A stretch of 64,000 nt of DNA from assembly GCF_021390335.1 (NCBI RefSeq), contig NZ_JAJUXK010000005.1:1-64000 (forward strand). Reading direction: 5' to 3'. Of this stretch, positions 47,025-57,000 are shown in pieces. The notes under the pieces were generated by a model. It was given only the letters and a program-made list of their open reading frames with translations, did not search any database and had not been told where the DNA came from. The position numbers and the translations under genes were made by a program. Positions within the stretch are counted from its first letter, which is position 1; the number at the start of each line of letters is the position of its first letter. The DNA comes from Dyadobacter sp. CY343. GTDB lineage: Bacteria; Bacteroidota; Bacteroidia; Cytophagales; Spirosomataceae.

Positions 47025-48260
47025 TCAATGCTGAACATTTTGAAGAATGGCCTTCAGATTTTTCATGTCGTCGCTTATCTTCTTATCCACGATTTTCGCA
47101 TAATGCTGAGTTGTTTTTATATTACGATGTCCAAGCATCTTCGATACACTTTCAAGCGGTACGCCGTTGGTAAGTGTGATAGTGGTGGCAAAGGTGTGCC
47201 TCGCTAGGTGAAAAGTAATGGGCTTATTTACACCACAAACATCACCAATCTCCTTTAGATAGGAGTTCATTTTCTGATTTGAAAGTACAGGAAGCAACTT
47301 ATCTTTGGTTATACATTGTGGATGTTGCTGATACTTATCAAGCACCATCATTGCCATCGGCAAAATAGGAATCCTCGAAGGCGTATCTGTTTTTTGCCTC
47401 TTGATCGATAGCCATTTTTCTCCATCCATTCCATCAATAATCTCCGACCTTTTAAGTTTAAACACATCCGCGTATGCCAAACCGGTATAGCAGCAAAACA
47501 GAAATATATCTCGAACCTGATTTAGTCTCTCGTTCTCAAAGTCCTTGTTGGATATATTTTGAATCTCTATTGAAGTCAAAGCGTCTCTATCAACTTCTTT
47601 AATGGTCATTTTGAAAGCTATGAAAGGATCTTTTACGAGCCACCCGTTTTTGATGCAGATAAAAACGATTTTTTTTAGGTTCGTAAGATATTTCATTGTC
47701 GTATTATGACCAATTTTCCTTACAGTTTTCATCCAGAACTCAAAACTTGAGATGAAGTCGTAGTCTAGTTTCAATATGTCGACATCAGACGTTTTGTATT
47801 TCCAGAGTATGAATGTCTTTGTGTGGTCGTAGGTGGTCTTGTACCGTGTTAACGTACCAAGCGCATAGTCGCTTCCTACAAGTTGTTCCAATTTTTTATT
47901 GTGATCTTGGAACACTTCCAAAATTCCCTTTGACTTGTCCGCTACTCCATTTATCCTGTTTCTGACTAACTTAGCTGTTAAAGATGAATTTGATTCGATG
48001 ATTTGCCTTTGTATTTCATAAATTTTGAATTGAAGGGCATCTAGGTAGGCGTTCAATGTCCTCGTATCATCCTTTGTCCCGTTTTTTCGTCCAGTTTGAG
48101 AATTCCACTTTTCTGGTTCACACTCCCTCTTGGTTGATATTTCCATTCGCTCTCCTTCTACGGTAATGCGGATGTAAATTGGCAGTTTGCCGCTTTTGTA
48201 GTTGCTACGTTTTTTCAAATAAAAAAACATAGTCAGATTTCTTGATAACATAACATTCAA
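47025..48260 (-). CDS. Tyrosine-type site-specific integrase
   Basis: 411 residues, Bacteroidota conjugative-element/phage type. N-terminal arm-binding domain ('FFYLKKRSNYKSGKLPIYIR', 'ISTKRECEPEKWN'), SAM-like core-binding domain (about 105-210), and a catalytic domain with Arg in 'CCYTGLAYADVFKL', 'HLARHTFATTI', and 'MLGHRNIKTTQHYAKI', where the Tyr is the nucleophile. It lies 243 bp from the 3' end of tRNA-Ser(GGA), the usual position for an enzyme that integrates into a tRNA gene. The element should therefore extend leftwards from the tRNA. Confidence 0.92.
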   Translation of the reverse strand: MNVMLSRNLTMFFYLKKRSNYKSGKLPIYIRITVEGERMEISTKRECEPEKWNSQTGRKNGTKDDTRTLNAYLDALQFKIYEIQRQIIESNSSLTAKLVRNRINGVADKSKGILEVFQDHNKKLEQLVGSDYALGTLTRYKTTYDHTKTFILWKYKTSDVDILKLDYDFISSFEFWMKTVRKIGHNTTMKYLTNLKKIVFICIKNGWLVKDPFIAFKMTIKEVDRDALTSIEIQNISNKDFENERLNQVRDIFLFCCYTGLAYADVFKLKRSEIIDGMDGEKWLSIKRQKTDTPSRIPILPMAMMVLDKYQQHPQCITKDKLLPVLSNQKMNSYLKEIGDVCGVNKPITFHLARHTFATTITLTNGVPLESVSKMLGHRNIKTTQHYAKIVDKKISDDMKNLKAILQNVQH

Positions 48261-48353
48261 TGTTTAGTGGAACAAAACTACTACCGATGCTTCCAAAAAA
48301 TCAAGATGTTTATCTGATGAACAGGTTGTAATTCAGATTGTTTCAGCAGTTTA

Positions 48354-48402
48354 GGTGAGCACTTTTTTTGCTATTTCGAAGTGCTCACCCGATGCTCACC
48401 TA
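48354..48402. promoter_or_regulatory. Nested repeats upstream of integrase (arm-type or operator sites)
   Basis: GGTGAGCACTT (48354-48364) has an exact inverted copy at 48379-48389. A further GCTCACCTA (48394-48402) pairs with TAGGTGAGC at 48352-48360, giving three GCTCACC units. Suits integrase arm-binding sites or a repressor operator. Confidence 0.5.
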
Positions 48403-48446
48403 GATATTGCGAATATTTGCAGATTTTGACAAAATCTGAAAAACAA

Positions 48447-48479
48447 AAAAGCCTGTAAATGTATGATTTACAGGCTTTT
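48447..48479 (-). terminator. Intrinsic terminator of tRNA-Ser(GGA)
   Basis: A perfect 14-bp stem (AAAAGCCTGTAAAT with its complement, 5-nt loop) lies downstream of the minus-strand tRNA, followed on that strand by a T-rich run. A second small hairpin (AGATTTT-GAC-AAAATCT, 48421-48437) follows. Confidence 0.8.
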
Positions 48480-48503
48480 GATGCTTTTTGTTATTCTTAC
48501 TTG

Positions 48504-48590
48504 CAGAGAGGAAGAGATTCGAACTCTCGATGCAGTTACCCACATACTACCTTTCCAGGGTAGCTCCTTCAACCACTCGGACACCTCTCT
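48504..48590 (-). tRNA. tRNA-Ser(GGA)
   Basis: 87 nt on the minus strand: acceptor AGAGAGG pairs with CCTCTCT, anticodon stem CTACC/GGTAG with loop CTGGAAA (anticodon GGA), a long variable arm as expected for serine, and a T-loop TTCGAAT. CCA is not encoded. The 3' end points at the integrase gene and is the likely attachment site of the element to its left. Confidence 0.93.
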
Positions 48591-48651
48591 GTGTGGTTAT
48601 TGAGGGTGCAAAGATAGTAAAGCTGGTTTGTAATGCAAATGCGGGATCAAA

Positions 48652-49725
48652 TCAAATGCTCATTTCTCCCCGTATTGGTTTCCCAAGCATTTCGGCGCAT
48701 TTAAGATGGTCGCTTTCCTGGCCGAAAACATACATCATTTTTGTTATCGCGGCTTCGGCCGTGATGTCCGAGCCGCTTACTACGCCGGCTTGCTGCATAT
48801 ACCTGCTGGTTTCGTAGTGTCCCTGCGCCACGCGGCCACCGTCGCATTGGGATACGTTAAAAATCACGATTCCCCGCTGGATCGCGTCGCTGATCGCATC
48901 CAGAAACCAGATGTCGGTAGTGGCATTGCCCGCGCCGAAAGTTTCCAATACAATGCCGCGCAGGTTCGGGATATTCATCACAGCCCTTACCACTTCCGCG
49001 CTAATGCCGGGGAACATTTTTAGAAATGAAACTTGCGTGCTAAATGACTTATGAACAACCAGTTGACTGTCCCGATCAAAGGTTTTGATATAAGGCAAAT
49101 TATATTCAATGCGAACTCCAGCCGTGGCCAGCGCTGGGTAATTTTCAGAGTGAAATGCATTGAAATCAGAGCTCTCTTTCTTCTTGGAACGGTTGCCGCG
49201 GAGTAAAACGGAATTGAAGTAAATGCATACTTCGCTGATGATCGGGTTACCTTCCTCATTTTTGACCGCCGCCAGTTCCAGCGCCGTGATCACATTTTCT
49301 CTCGCATCCGACCGCGCCACACCAATAGGCAACTGCGCGCCGGTGAGAATCACGGGTTTATTCAGGTTTTCCAACAAATAACTTAATGCAGAAGCAGTAT
49401 AAGCCATCGTATCCGTTCCGTGGAGGATCACGAAGCTGTCAAACTGATCGTAATGCGAACCGATGATCTCTGCCAGCTCAACCCAAATAGCGGGGCTCAT
49501 ATTCGACGAATCGATGGGCTCAGCGAGTGAAAGGAAGGTAATAGCAAAGTCGAACCGGCCAATTTCAGGCACTCTTTCAATGATCTGCTCAAAATTAAAG
49601 GGAACGAGCTGCCTGCCTTTTGCCTCATAAACCATTCCCAAAGTTCCACCGGTATAAATCACCAGCACGGAACCCGAAGTCGGTTCAGGCGAAATGGGAT
49701 TGATGTTAATTTTGGAATATTTCAT
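48652..49725 (-). CDS. ansA: L-asparaginase, type I (cytoplasmic)
   Basis: 357 residues. 'VLVIYTGGTLGMV' holds the first catalytic Thr, 'FVILHGTDTMAYTASALSYL' the second Thr-Asp pair, and 'VILTGAQLPIGVARSDAREN' the conserved loop. It hydrolyses asparagine to aspartate and ammonia. No signal peptide, which fits type I. Its start overlaps the end of the tatD-family gene by 4 bp (ATGA), so the two are translationally coupled. Confidence 0.9.
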   Translation of the reverse strand: MKYSKININPISPEPTSGSVLVIYTGGTLGMVYEAKGRQLVPFNFEQIIERVPEIGRFDFAITFLSLAEPIDSSNMSPAIWVELAEIIGSHYDQFDSFVILHGTDTMAYTASALSYLLENLNKPVILTGAQLPIGVARSDARENVITALELAAVKNEEGNPIISEVCIYFNSVLLRGNRSKKKESSDFNAFHSENYPALATAGVRIEYNLPYIKTFDRDSQLVVHKSFSTQVSFLKMFPGISAEVVRAVMNIPNLRGIVLETFGAGNATTDIWFLDAISDAIQRGIVIFNVSQCDGGRVAQGHYETSRYMQQAGVVSGSDITAEAAITKMMYVFGQESDHLKCAEMLGKPIRGEMSI

Positions 49726-50492
49726 GCCGGTTGGATTTGAAGCAACTTACGCGCCGACTCGGTAGTAACGTCGATCACTTCCTGTTTTGATAGTTGTTTC
49801 AAGTCAGCCACGCGCTGTGCAACGATTTCAATATAAGAAACTTCATTGCGTTTGCCACGGTAGGGGACGGGTGCGAGGTAGGGTGCGTCAGTTTCCAGTA
49901 CAAGATGTTCCAGATCGACATAAGGAATAACCTTATCAAGCCCGCCGTTCTTAAAAGTTGCGACCCCGCCGATACCCAGTTTGAAACCCAGTTCGATCGC
50001 CTGATTCGCTTCTTCCAGCGTACCTGTGAAGCAATGAAAGATACCTTTCAACGCAGAATCTCCGAACTGCTCAATCAAATCGACGGTTTCCTGAAACGCA
50101 TTCCGGCTGTGAATATCGATCCAAAGATTGTGTTTGCGCGCCAGTTTGCATTGATACAAAAATGCCTCCGCCTGCTGCTCTTTATAGGTGACGTCCCAAA
50201 ACAGGTCCATGCCGATTTCTCCAACCGCAATAAAAGGATATTTGTCAAGCCACTCTTCCATAATTTGCAGCTCTTTCTCGAAACCGTCTTTCACATAAGT
50301 AGGGTGAAGGCCGATCATCGGCAGACATTTTTCCGGATAAGCAGCCGCCAGTTCCATCATCCCGGCAATCGTTCCCGAATCGCAATTCGGCATCCAAATT
50401 TGCTCCACACCTGCATTCCAGGCGCGGGTAAGCATTTCGATGCGGTCGTCCGCGTAATCGTCGCTATATATATGTGCGTGAGTTTCGATCAT
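49722..50492 (-). CDS. TatD-family metal-dependent hydrolase
   Basis: 256 residues. 'IETHAHIYSDDY' (metal-binding HxH), 'VAVGEIGMD' (read as 'IAVGEIGMDLFWD'), 'IDIHSRNAF', 'IFHCFTG' and 'LETDAPYLAP' are the standard TatD motifs. These are Mg-dependent DNases/hydrolases of the amidohydrolase fold. Upstream partner of ansA by overlap. Confidence 0.88.
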   Translation of the reverse strand: MIETHAHIYSDDYADDRIEMLTRAWNAGVEQIWMPNCDSGTIAGMMELAAAYPEKCLPMIGLHPTYVKDGFEKELQIMEEWLDKYPFIAVGEIGMDLFWDVTYKEQQAEAFLYQCKLARKHNLWIDIHSRNAFQETVDLIEQFGDSALKGIFHCFTGTLEEANQAIELGFKLGIGGVATFKNGGLDKVIPYVDLEHLVLETDAPYLAPVPYRGKRNEVSYIEIVAQRVADLKQLSKQEVIDVTTESARKLLQIQPA

Positions 50493-50500
50493 GGGGGAGG

Positions 50501-50537
50501 GAATGATTGAATGATTGAATGATTGAATGATTGAATG
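50501..50537. repeat. 8-bp tandem repeat, about 4.5 units
   Basis: AATGATTG repeated four times from 50502, then AATG. It lies just upstream of the tatD-family start codon; copy-number change here could affect its expression. Confidence 0.85.
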
Positions 50538-50645
50538 TGTTGCCGTAGAGCGGTTAATGAGTTAATTAGTGAATGACTGAATGAACAAAAAAGTCCCTTT
50601 AGGGATTTAGGGTAATAGCCAATCGTCAAAAGCTAAAAGTCAATC

Positions 50646-50683
50646 GCCGACAGCCGACAGCCGACAGCCGATAGCCGACCGCC
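50646..50683. repeat. 7-bp tandem repeat, about 5 units
   Basis: GCCGACA three times, then GCCGATA and GCCGACC, plus a partial unit. It ends just past the stop codon of the glycosyltransferase gene. Confidence 0.85.
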
Positions 50684-50688
50684 CCCCC

Positions 50689-51702
50689 TCAATACTCCCT
50701 CCCTTTCCAAACCGTCCTGCTAGGCAAATAATAATTTATCAGCATAATCAAACCAATACTCACCATATAAAACCAGAAAAGGAGGGCGGCTTTCCAGAGG
50801 TCGGGTTGTTTTAATAGTACAACGGCCGTCAGGGAAACAGCAGTTACCAATACATAATATTGCACAACGCTGCTCACGGGATTAATAGGCAACCAGATCG
50901 ACAGCAGAAACAAGATAGGCACGATGAGCGACGATACAAACAAGCTCAGCCGCGTGACCCAGTAAGATTCCATCACACCGTGCATCCATCTTTTTCGCTG
51001 CCTCAATAACTCTGGAAATGTATTTACAGGTTCGGAGATACTGATCACTTCGGGTTTGTAAGCCATTTGAAAATCAAAACCGCCGCGCACTATTCCCATA
51101 AAAAGGGCGTAATCTTCAACAATCGAAAATCCGATCTTTTCATAACCGCCAACCTTGAAATACGCTTCCCGCGTCACCGCCATATTATTTCCCATTCCCG
51201 TGATCGGGACCTTGAAATGCGAGAAAAAACGCATTGCCGTTAATGCGAACAGCCATTCCATCGAAAGCATATCTGCCAGTAAATGTCTGTTCTTCTTCAT
51301 TCTTGTCACACCCACAACCACGCCGGTTTTTTGCTTAAAATGCGAAAGCATTTGCGAAGCCCAGCCTGGCTGCACTTCTATATCAGCGTCACAGTAAAAA
51401 AAATATTCACCCCGCGCTATGTGGGCAAGCTGCGCGAGTACATTGGCCTTTCCCTTCAATCCGGAAATACGGTTAGTGATTTTTACGTATTTAAATTCTT
51501 GTTTTTCAGCGCTGAATTGCTGTGTAATCCAAGCGGTATTGTCTTCCGAATCATCGTCGCCAATGATGATTTCGAGCTGTTCTTTGGGGAAGTCAAGTAA
51601 GTCGAGCGAACGAAGGCATCTTTCGATATTCTGCTCTTCATTGCGCGCCGCTACCAATATGCTTATTCGGACCGGATTGTCGGGGCTTGGCATGGATAGC
51701 AT
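50689..51702 (-). CDS. Family 2 glycosyltransferase
   Basis: 337 residues. GT-A domain: 'ISILVAARNEEQNIERCL', 'IIGDDDSEDNT', 'YFFYCDADIEVQPGW' (DxD), 'IVEDYALFMG' and 'RQRKRWMHG' (the Q/RxxRW motif of processive GT2 enzymes). Three C-terminal helices (about 250-325) anchor it in the inner membrane. Its start overlaps the stop of the polysaccharide deacetylase, so both likely act on the same envelope glycan. Confidence 0.88.
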   Translation of the reverse strand: MLSMPSPDNPVRISILVAARNEEQNIERCLRSLDLLDFPKEQLEIIIGDDDSEDNTAWITQQFSAEKQEFKYVKITNRISGLKGKANVLAQLAHIARGEYFFYCDADIEVQPGWASQMLSHFKQKTGVVVGVTRMKKNRHLLADMLSMEWLFALTAMRFFSHFKVPITGMGNNMAVTREAYFKVGGYEKIGFSIVEDYALFMGIVRGGFDFQMAYKPEVISISEPVNTFPELLRQRKRWMHGVMESYWVTRLSLFVSSLIVPILFLLSIWLPINPVSSVVQYYVLVTAVSLTAVVLLKQPDLWKAALLFWFYMVSIGLIMLINYYLPSRTVWKGREY

Positions 51703-52325
51703 TATTGCATGGGTAAGGACTCAAAAGTATAACCCTTTTGAGAAAAATGTGCAAGGTATCTTGGAAGTGTGTATTGCATATTCTTTGAAGCTTTGAGGCT
51801 GTCGTGGAACAAAACAATCGAGCCATTTCGCGAATATTGGATGCTCTTTTTTAAACATTTTTCAGGCGAAAGCTCCGTTGAGAAATCTCCGCTCAGCACA
51901 TCCCACATAACGATCTGCCTGTTTTCAAGCACTTTTTTTGATTGCGTTTTCTTGATCCTTCCGTAAGGCGGCCGGAAAAGTATAGTTTGCAGGTTCAGCT
52001 GCCCGTCGCATTTTTTAATGTTATCAAAATAAATATCATCTTCTGTTTTCCAGCCATTCATGTGGTTAAATGTGTGATTACCAACGGAATGTCCGGATTC
52101 TAAAACCCTTTGAAAAATATCGGGATATTTCCGCACATTATCTCCGATGCAAAAAAAAGTGGCTTTTGCATTGAATTCCTTCAAAGTTTCGAGCACAAAT
52201 TCTGTAACGTCCGGGATTGGGCCGTCGTCGAAAGTGATGAAAAGTTTCTTTTCATTGGTAGGTACGCGCCAGGTAAAGCCAGGAAAAAATGCTCTGAGCC
52301 AAAAAGGAGAGTGGTGTATAAACAT
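51702..52325 (-). CDS. Polysaccharide deacetylase (NodB-homology)
   Basis: 207 residues. 'LFITFDDGPIPDVTEFVLE' (catalytic and metal Asp), 'SVGNHTFNHMNGW' (HxxxH-type metal ligands) and 'LFRPPYGRI' match carbohydrate esterase family 4, which removes N-acetyl groups from chitin- or peptidoglycan-like glycans. No clear signal peptide. The TAATG overlap with the glycosyltransferase start indicates coupling. Confidence 0.85.
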   Translation of the reverse strand: MFIHHSPFWLRAFFPGFTWRVPTNEKKLFITFDDGPIPDVTEFVLETLKEFNAKATFFCIGDNVRKYPDIFQRVLESGHSVGNHTFNHMNGWKTEDDIYFDNIKKCDGQLNLQTILFRPPYGRIKKTQSKKVLENRQIVMWDVLSGDFSTELSPEKCLKKSIQYSRNGSIVLFHDSLKASKNMQYTLPRYLAHFSQKGYTFESLPMQ

Positions 52326-52369
52326 GAAATGCTATTCTGTTCCGACAGGAATTTTCAGTCAAATATAGG

Positions 52370-52407
52370 GGCTCAAAAAATAAGAAGCTGCCCGAAACGA
52401 GCAGCTT
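52370..52407 (-). terminator. Intrinsic terminator of gltD
   Basis: AAGCTGC (52385-52391) pairs with GCAGCTT (52401-52407); on the minus strand a T-rich run follows. It lies 46 bp after the gltD stop. Confidence 0.75.
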
Positions 52408-52452
52408 TCTCACCATAAATAATATAAATCAGGTCTGAAAAACGGCCTGGGA

Positions 52453-53961
52453 TTATGCGTGGGCAAACATCGGGTTGAACATAGATACCGCCTTAGCTTC
52501 CAAAAACGATTGTCCCATCAGGAATTCATCCACCGATCTTGCTGCCTCACGCCCTTCGCTGATCGCCCAAACCACGAGCGATTGTCCGCGGCGGCAGTCA
52601 CCTGCTGCGAACACTTTTTCGTTGCTGGTAGACTGATATCCATTGGTTTTGATATTTCCTCTTTCGTCAAATTCCAGTTCCAGGTCGTTCAGCAAACCTT
52701 CCTGCTGCGGGTGAAGAAAACCTGCTGCCAGGAATGCCAGTTCGCAAGGGATATTCCGCTCGCTGCCAGGAACCTCCGCCATTTGCATGCGGCCGGTTTC
52801 GGGATCTTTCTGCCAGTCGAGGTCAACGATCTTCAATGCTTTCAGGTTACCATTTTCGTCGCCTACAAATTCTTTGGTATTGATAGACCAGTGTCTGTCG
52901 CAGCCTTCTTCGTGTGAAGTGGAAGTCCGCAGCATCATCGGCCAGTTAGGCCAGGGCGTGCTCGAATCCCTGTCTTTCGGCGGGATCGGCATTAGTTCTA
53001 TCTGGGTAACCGAAGCAGCTCCGTGACGGCCGGATGTTCCCACACAGTCGGAACCTGTATCGCCGCCACCGATCACAACTACATTTTTATCCTTTGCAAT
53101 GATCTGTCCGTTAATATAAGCTGCGCCGCGGTGGTCAACTTCCGGATTGATACCAGCTACTCTTTTGTTTTGCTGGCTCAAAAATTCCATCGCGAAGTGA
53201 ACACCCTTCAATTGCCGGCCCTGGATTTTTACGTCCCTCGGAACGGTCGATCCCATTGTCAATACAACCGCGTCGTATTCGTTGGTCAGCTCGTCGGCGG
53301 TAATATCCACACCCACATTTACATTGGTACGGAATTCCACACCTTCTGCTTCCATAACTGCCAAACGGCGGTCGATCACGGACTTAGCCAATTTGAAATC
53401 GGGGATACCATAGCGAACAAGCCCGCCGATCTTGTCAGCTCTTTCCAGCAATACCACACTGTGACCTGCCTGATTGAGCTGGTATGCAGCTGCTAATCCG
53501 GCTGGTCCCGAACCTACTACCGCCACTTTTTTACCCGTGCGGGTCTTAGGTGGTTTTGGTACAACAAGTCCCAGTTCAAACGCTTTTTCAATAATTGCCT
53601 TCTCAATATATTCGATCGCAACCGGCGGCTTATTAATCCCCAAAACGCAGGAAGCTTCGCAAGGTGCAGGGCAAATGCGGCCGGTAAACTCAGGGAAATT
53701 GTTGGTAGAAGCCAGAATTTCGTAAGCCAATGCCCAGTTTTCATCGTAAACCGCGTCGTTGAATTCCGGGATGATATTTCCAAGAGGGCAACCATTGTGG
53801 CAAAAAGGAATGCCGCAATCCATGCAGCGCGCTGCCTGCTGTTTGGAATGAGAGTCAGTAGGTGCCGTTTCAATCTCGCTGTAATCTTTCAAGCGCTCAT
53901 CCACACTTCTCTTCTTAGGCAATTCCCGTTCAAACTCTAAAAATCCGGTTGGTTTTCCCAT
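52453..53961 (-). CDS. gltD: Glutamate synthase small subunit
   Basis: 502 residues. N-terminal Fe-S cysteines ('[17 protein letters not shown]', '[12 protein letters not shown]'), then FAD binding '[17 protein letters not shown]' with '[13 protein letters not shown]', and an NADPH-binding '[15 protein letters not shown]'. It passes electrons from NADPH to the large subunit for glutamate formation from glutamine and 2-oxoglutarate. It follows gltB by 60 bp on the same strand. Confidence 0.93.
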   Translation of the reverse strand: MGKPTGFLEFERELPKKRSVDERLKDYSEIETAPTDSHSKQQAARCMDCGIPFCHNGCPLGNIIPEFNDAVYDENWALAYEILASTNNFPEFTGRICPAPCEASCVLGINKPPVAIEYIEKAIIEKAFELGLVVPKPPKTRTGKKVAVVGSGPAGLAAAYQLNQAGHSVVLLERADKIGGLVRYGIPDFKLAKSVIDRRLAVMEAEGVEFRTNVNVGVDITADELTNEYDAVVLTMGSTVPRDVKIQGRQLKGVHFAMEFLSQQNKRVAGINPEVDHRGAAYINGQIIAKDKNVVVIGGGDTGSDCVGTSGRHGAASVTQIELMPIPPKDRDSSTPWPNWPMMLRTSTSHEEGCDRHWSINTKEFVGDENGNLKALKIVDLDWQKDPETGRMQMAEVPGSERNIPCELAFLAAGFLHPQQEGLLNDLELEFDERGNIKTNGYQSTSNEKVFAAGDCRRGQSLVVWAISEGREAARSVDEFLMGQSFLEAKAVSMFNPMFAHA

Positions 53962-54021
53962 TATTAACTTCTTATTAAATCGTTATTCGAATAGATTAAC
54001 TAACTGATAGAGAATGCATTG

Positions 54022-57000
54022 TTACTGGTGAACCACATCTACAACGATGTCTTTGTACACCACATTCTTGTCTGCTATCTGCTGTGCCAGCGTGATACCA
54101 CGACCTTCCAAGGCCTTTTTGAAATCAGAAGGCATCACTTTCACAAAACGCTTCACAGACTGTTCCCAGTTCTGGATCAGCTGGAATGCGACGTTGCTGG
54201 TTGTGTATTGGAAATGTTTGTCAAGATATTCGCGCAAAATGCCCTGATCTTCTTCGTTCAGCGCTTCAAGCGAAACCATTTCCATATTCACTTTTTCGCG
54301 GAAGTCGCCTGTTTTATCCAAAACATAAGCTACCCCGCCCGACATACCTGCTGCAAAGTTGCGGCCGGTCGATCCTAGAATTATCGCCAATCCGCCGGTC
54401 ATATATTCCAGTCCGTGGTCTCCTACACCTTCCACTACTACCTTCGCACCCGAGTTACGCACGCAGAAACGCTCGCCGGCAGTTCCACGAATGTACGCGT
54501 CGCCGGAGGTAGCTCCGTAGAATGCCACGTTACCAATGATGATATTTTCTTCCGGTTTAAATTTCGAGTCACGATCCGGGTACACGATCAGTTCCGCGCC
54601 GCAAAGTCCTTTTCCGAAGTAGTCATTTGCGTCACCTTCCAATTCCAGGCGCACACCGGCAGTATTGAATGCACCGAAACTTTGTCCCGCTGTTCCGCGG
54701 AATTTGAAGTGGATATTTCCTTTCGGAAGTCCCGCGCCGCCGTGTTTTTTAGAGATTTCATTAGAAAGCATGGTTCCGAGCGAGCGGTTCAGGTTGTTCA
54801 CCGGAAACTCCCCGTAAATCTCTTCCTTACTTTCCAATGCAGGCTGCGCCGCTTTGATCAAATCAATATCGAGAATACTGTCAATACCGTGATCCTGCTC
54901 TTCCTGCTTGAACTGAGCTACCGACAAGTCTCCTTCCTTGTAAAGGATCGCGTCGAAATTCAGGTTTTTATATTTCCAATGCTTGATATCGTTGCGAATT
55001 TCAAGGTACTGCGCCTGTCCAACCATTTCATTAACAGTGCGGAAACCAAGCTGCGCCATAATTTCCCGCAATTCCTGCGCCATAAATGTGAACATATTCA
55101 CCACGTGCTCCGGCTTACCCGAGAACAATGCACGCAGTTCTTTATTTTGAGTTGCCACACCTACCGGACAGGTATTGAGGTGACATTTACGCATCATAAT
55201 ACAACCAGCGGCAACCAGTGCAGCAGTAGCCACACCCCATTCTTCCGCACCCAGCATTGCAGCGATCGCCAAATCACGACCGGTACGCAATTGTCCGTCA
55301 GCCTGAACGGTAACCCTTCCGCGCAATTTATTTTTCACCAAAGTCTGGTGCGTTTCAGCGAGTCCAAGCTCCCAGGGCAAACCTGCGTGCCTGATCGAGC
55401 TCAATGGAGAAGCGCCTGTTCCGCCATCATAACCTGAGATCAGAATATGATCTGCGTGTGCTTTCGCGACTCCCGATGCAACAGTACCCACTCCCGCTTC
55501 CGATACCAATTTTACGCTGATACGCGCCTGGCGGTTGGCATTTTTAAGGTCGAATATCAGCTGCGCCAAATCTTCGATCGAGTAAATATCGTGGTGGGGC
55601 GGGGGAGAGATAAGTCCTACTCCCGGCGTCGAGTGACGCGTACGTCCGATCCAGTCGTCTACTTTAAACCCAGGTAATTGCCCGCCTTCGCCAGGTTTCG
55701 CACCTTGCGCGGTTTTGATCTGCAACTCGCCCGCATTGCTCAGATAGTGGCTGGTAACCCCGAAACGGCCGGAAGCAACCTGCTTGATCTGCGAGTTCAT
55801 GCTGTCGCCATTTGGCAACCGGTTGTACCGCAGCTCATCTTCGCCACCTTCACCTGAATTGGACTTTCCACCAATGCGGTTCATCGCGATCGCAAGGGTA
55901 GTATGTGCTTCCCAAGAGATCGAACCGAATGACATAGCGCCGGTTGCGAAACGTTTGAATATGCTTTCTACGGGTTCCACCTGCTCGATCGGAATGGAAG
56001 TTCCTTTCTTGAAACGCAGCAAACCGCGTAGTGTTAATGCTTTATGTGACTGATCGTCAATCAGTTTCGAGTATTTTTTGAATTGTTCGTAGCTGTTGGT
56101 CCTTGTCGACTGTTGCAGCAAATGCACCGACTGTGGATTGAAAATGTGCGCTTCGCCGCGTTGTTTCCATTGATATACACCACCTACTTCCAGCCTTGGT
56201 TTCTGATCCGGCGTTTCGTGGTAAGCCACTTTATGACGAACCAGAATTTCACGCGCGATTTCAGAAATACCCATTCCGCTGATACGAGAAATAGTACCGG
56301 TGAAATATTTGTCAACTACATCCTTATTCAAACCGACGCATTCAAAAATCTGCGCGCCCTGGTACGATTGCAAGGTCGAGATACCCATTTTCGAGAATAT
56401 CTTCAAAAGCTCCTTATTAACCGCCTTGATATAGTTGTAATGCAGTTTTTCGTCTGTAAACTCGCCATCGATCATGCTTTTCTTATTCATATAAGAAAGC
56501 GTTTCGAAAGCCATGTACGGACAAATACCCGCTGCACCGTAGCCGATCAATGTGGCCACGTGGTGCGTTTCCCAAACGTCTCCGGCTTCAACCAAAAGTC
56601 CAACCTTACCTCTTAAACCTTCGCGGATCAAATGGTGGTGAATAGTAGCAGTAGCAAGCAGCGAAGGAATAGGCGCGTGGTCGGAATCAATAGCGCGGTC
56701 GGAAAGGATTAATATCTCAAAACCATCTTCAATCGCGTCGGTTGCATAGCGACAAATGCGTTCCAGTGCTCTTTCAAGCGCTTTTCCACCTTCATCGGCG
56801 CGGAAATAGGTGTTGATCGTTTTCGCCTGAAAACCGTCTTTGTCCACAAAACGCAGCTTGTCAAATTCCTGCACCGAAAGGATCGGGTGAGGTAATGCGA
56901 TCTGGCGGCAGTGTTTTGGGGTTTCGGTTAAAATATTTTCAGTGCTGCCGACAAACGAGATCAGCGACATGATCGCACGCTCGCGGATCGAGTCGATCGG

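Noticed and set aside
49794..50510. 238-codon plus-strand ORF
   Set aside because: Complete overlap with the TatD-family gene on the other strand; residues show no family features.
50501..50683. Possible CRISPR array
   Set aside because: The units are 7-8 bp and contiguous without spacers, so they are simple tandem repeats. No CRISPR array or cas gene was seen in the window.
54415..55437. 340-codon ORF antisense to gltB
   Set aside because: Composition is typical of a complementary-strand shadow of a long conserved gene; no recognisable protein.
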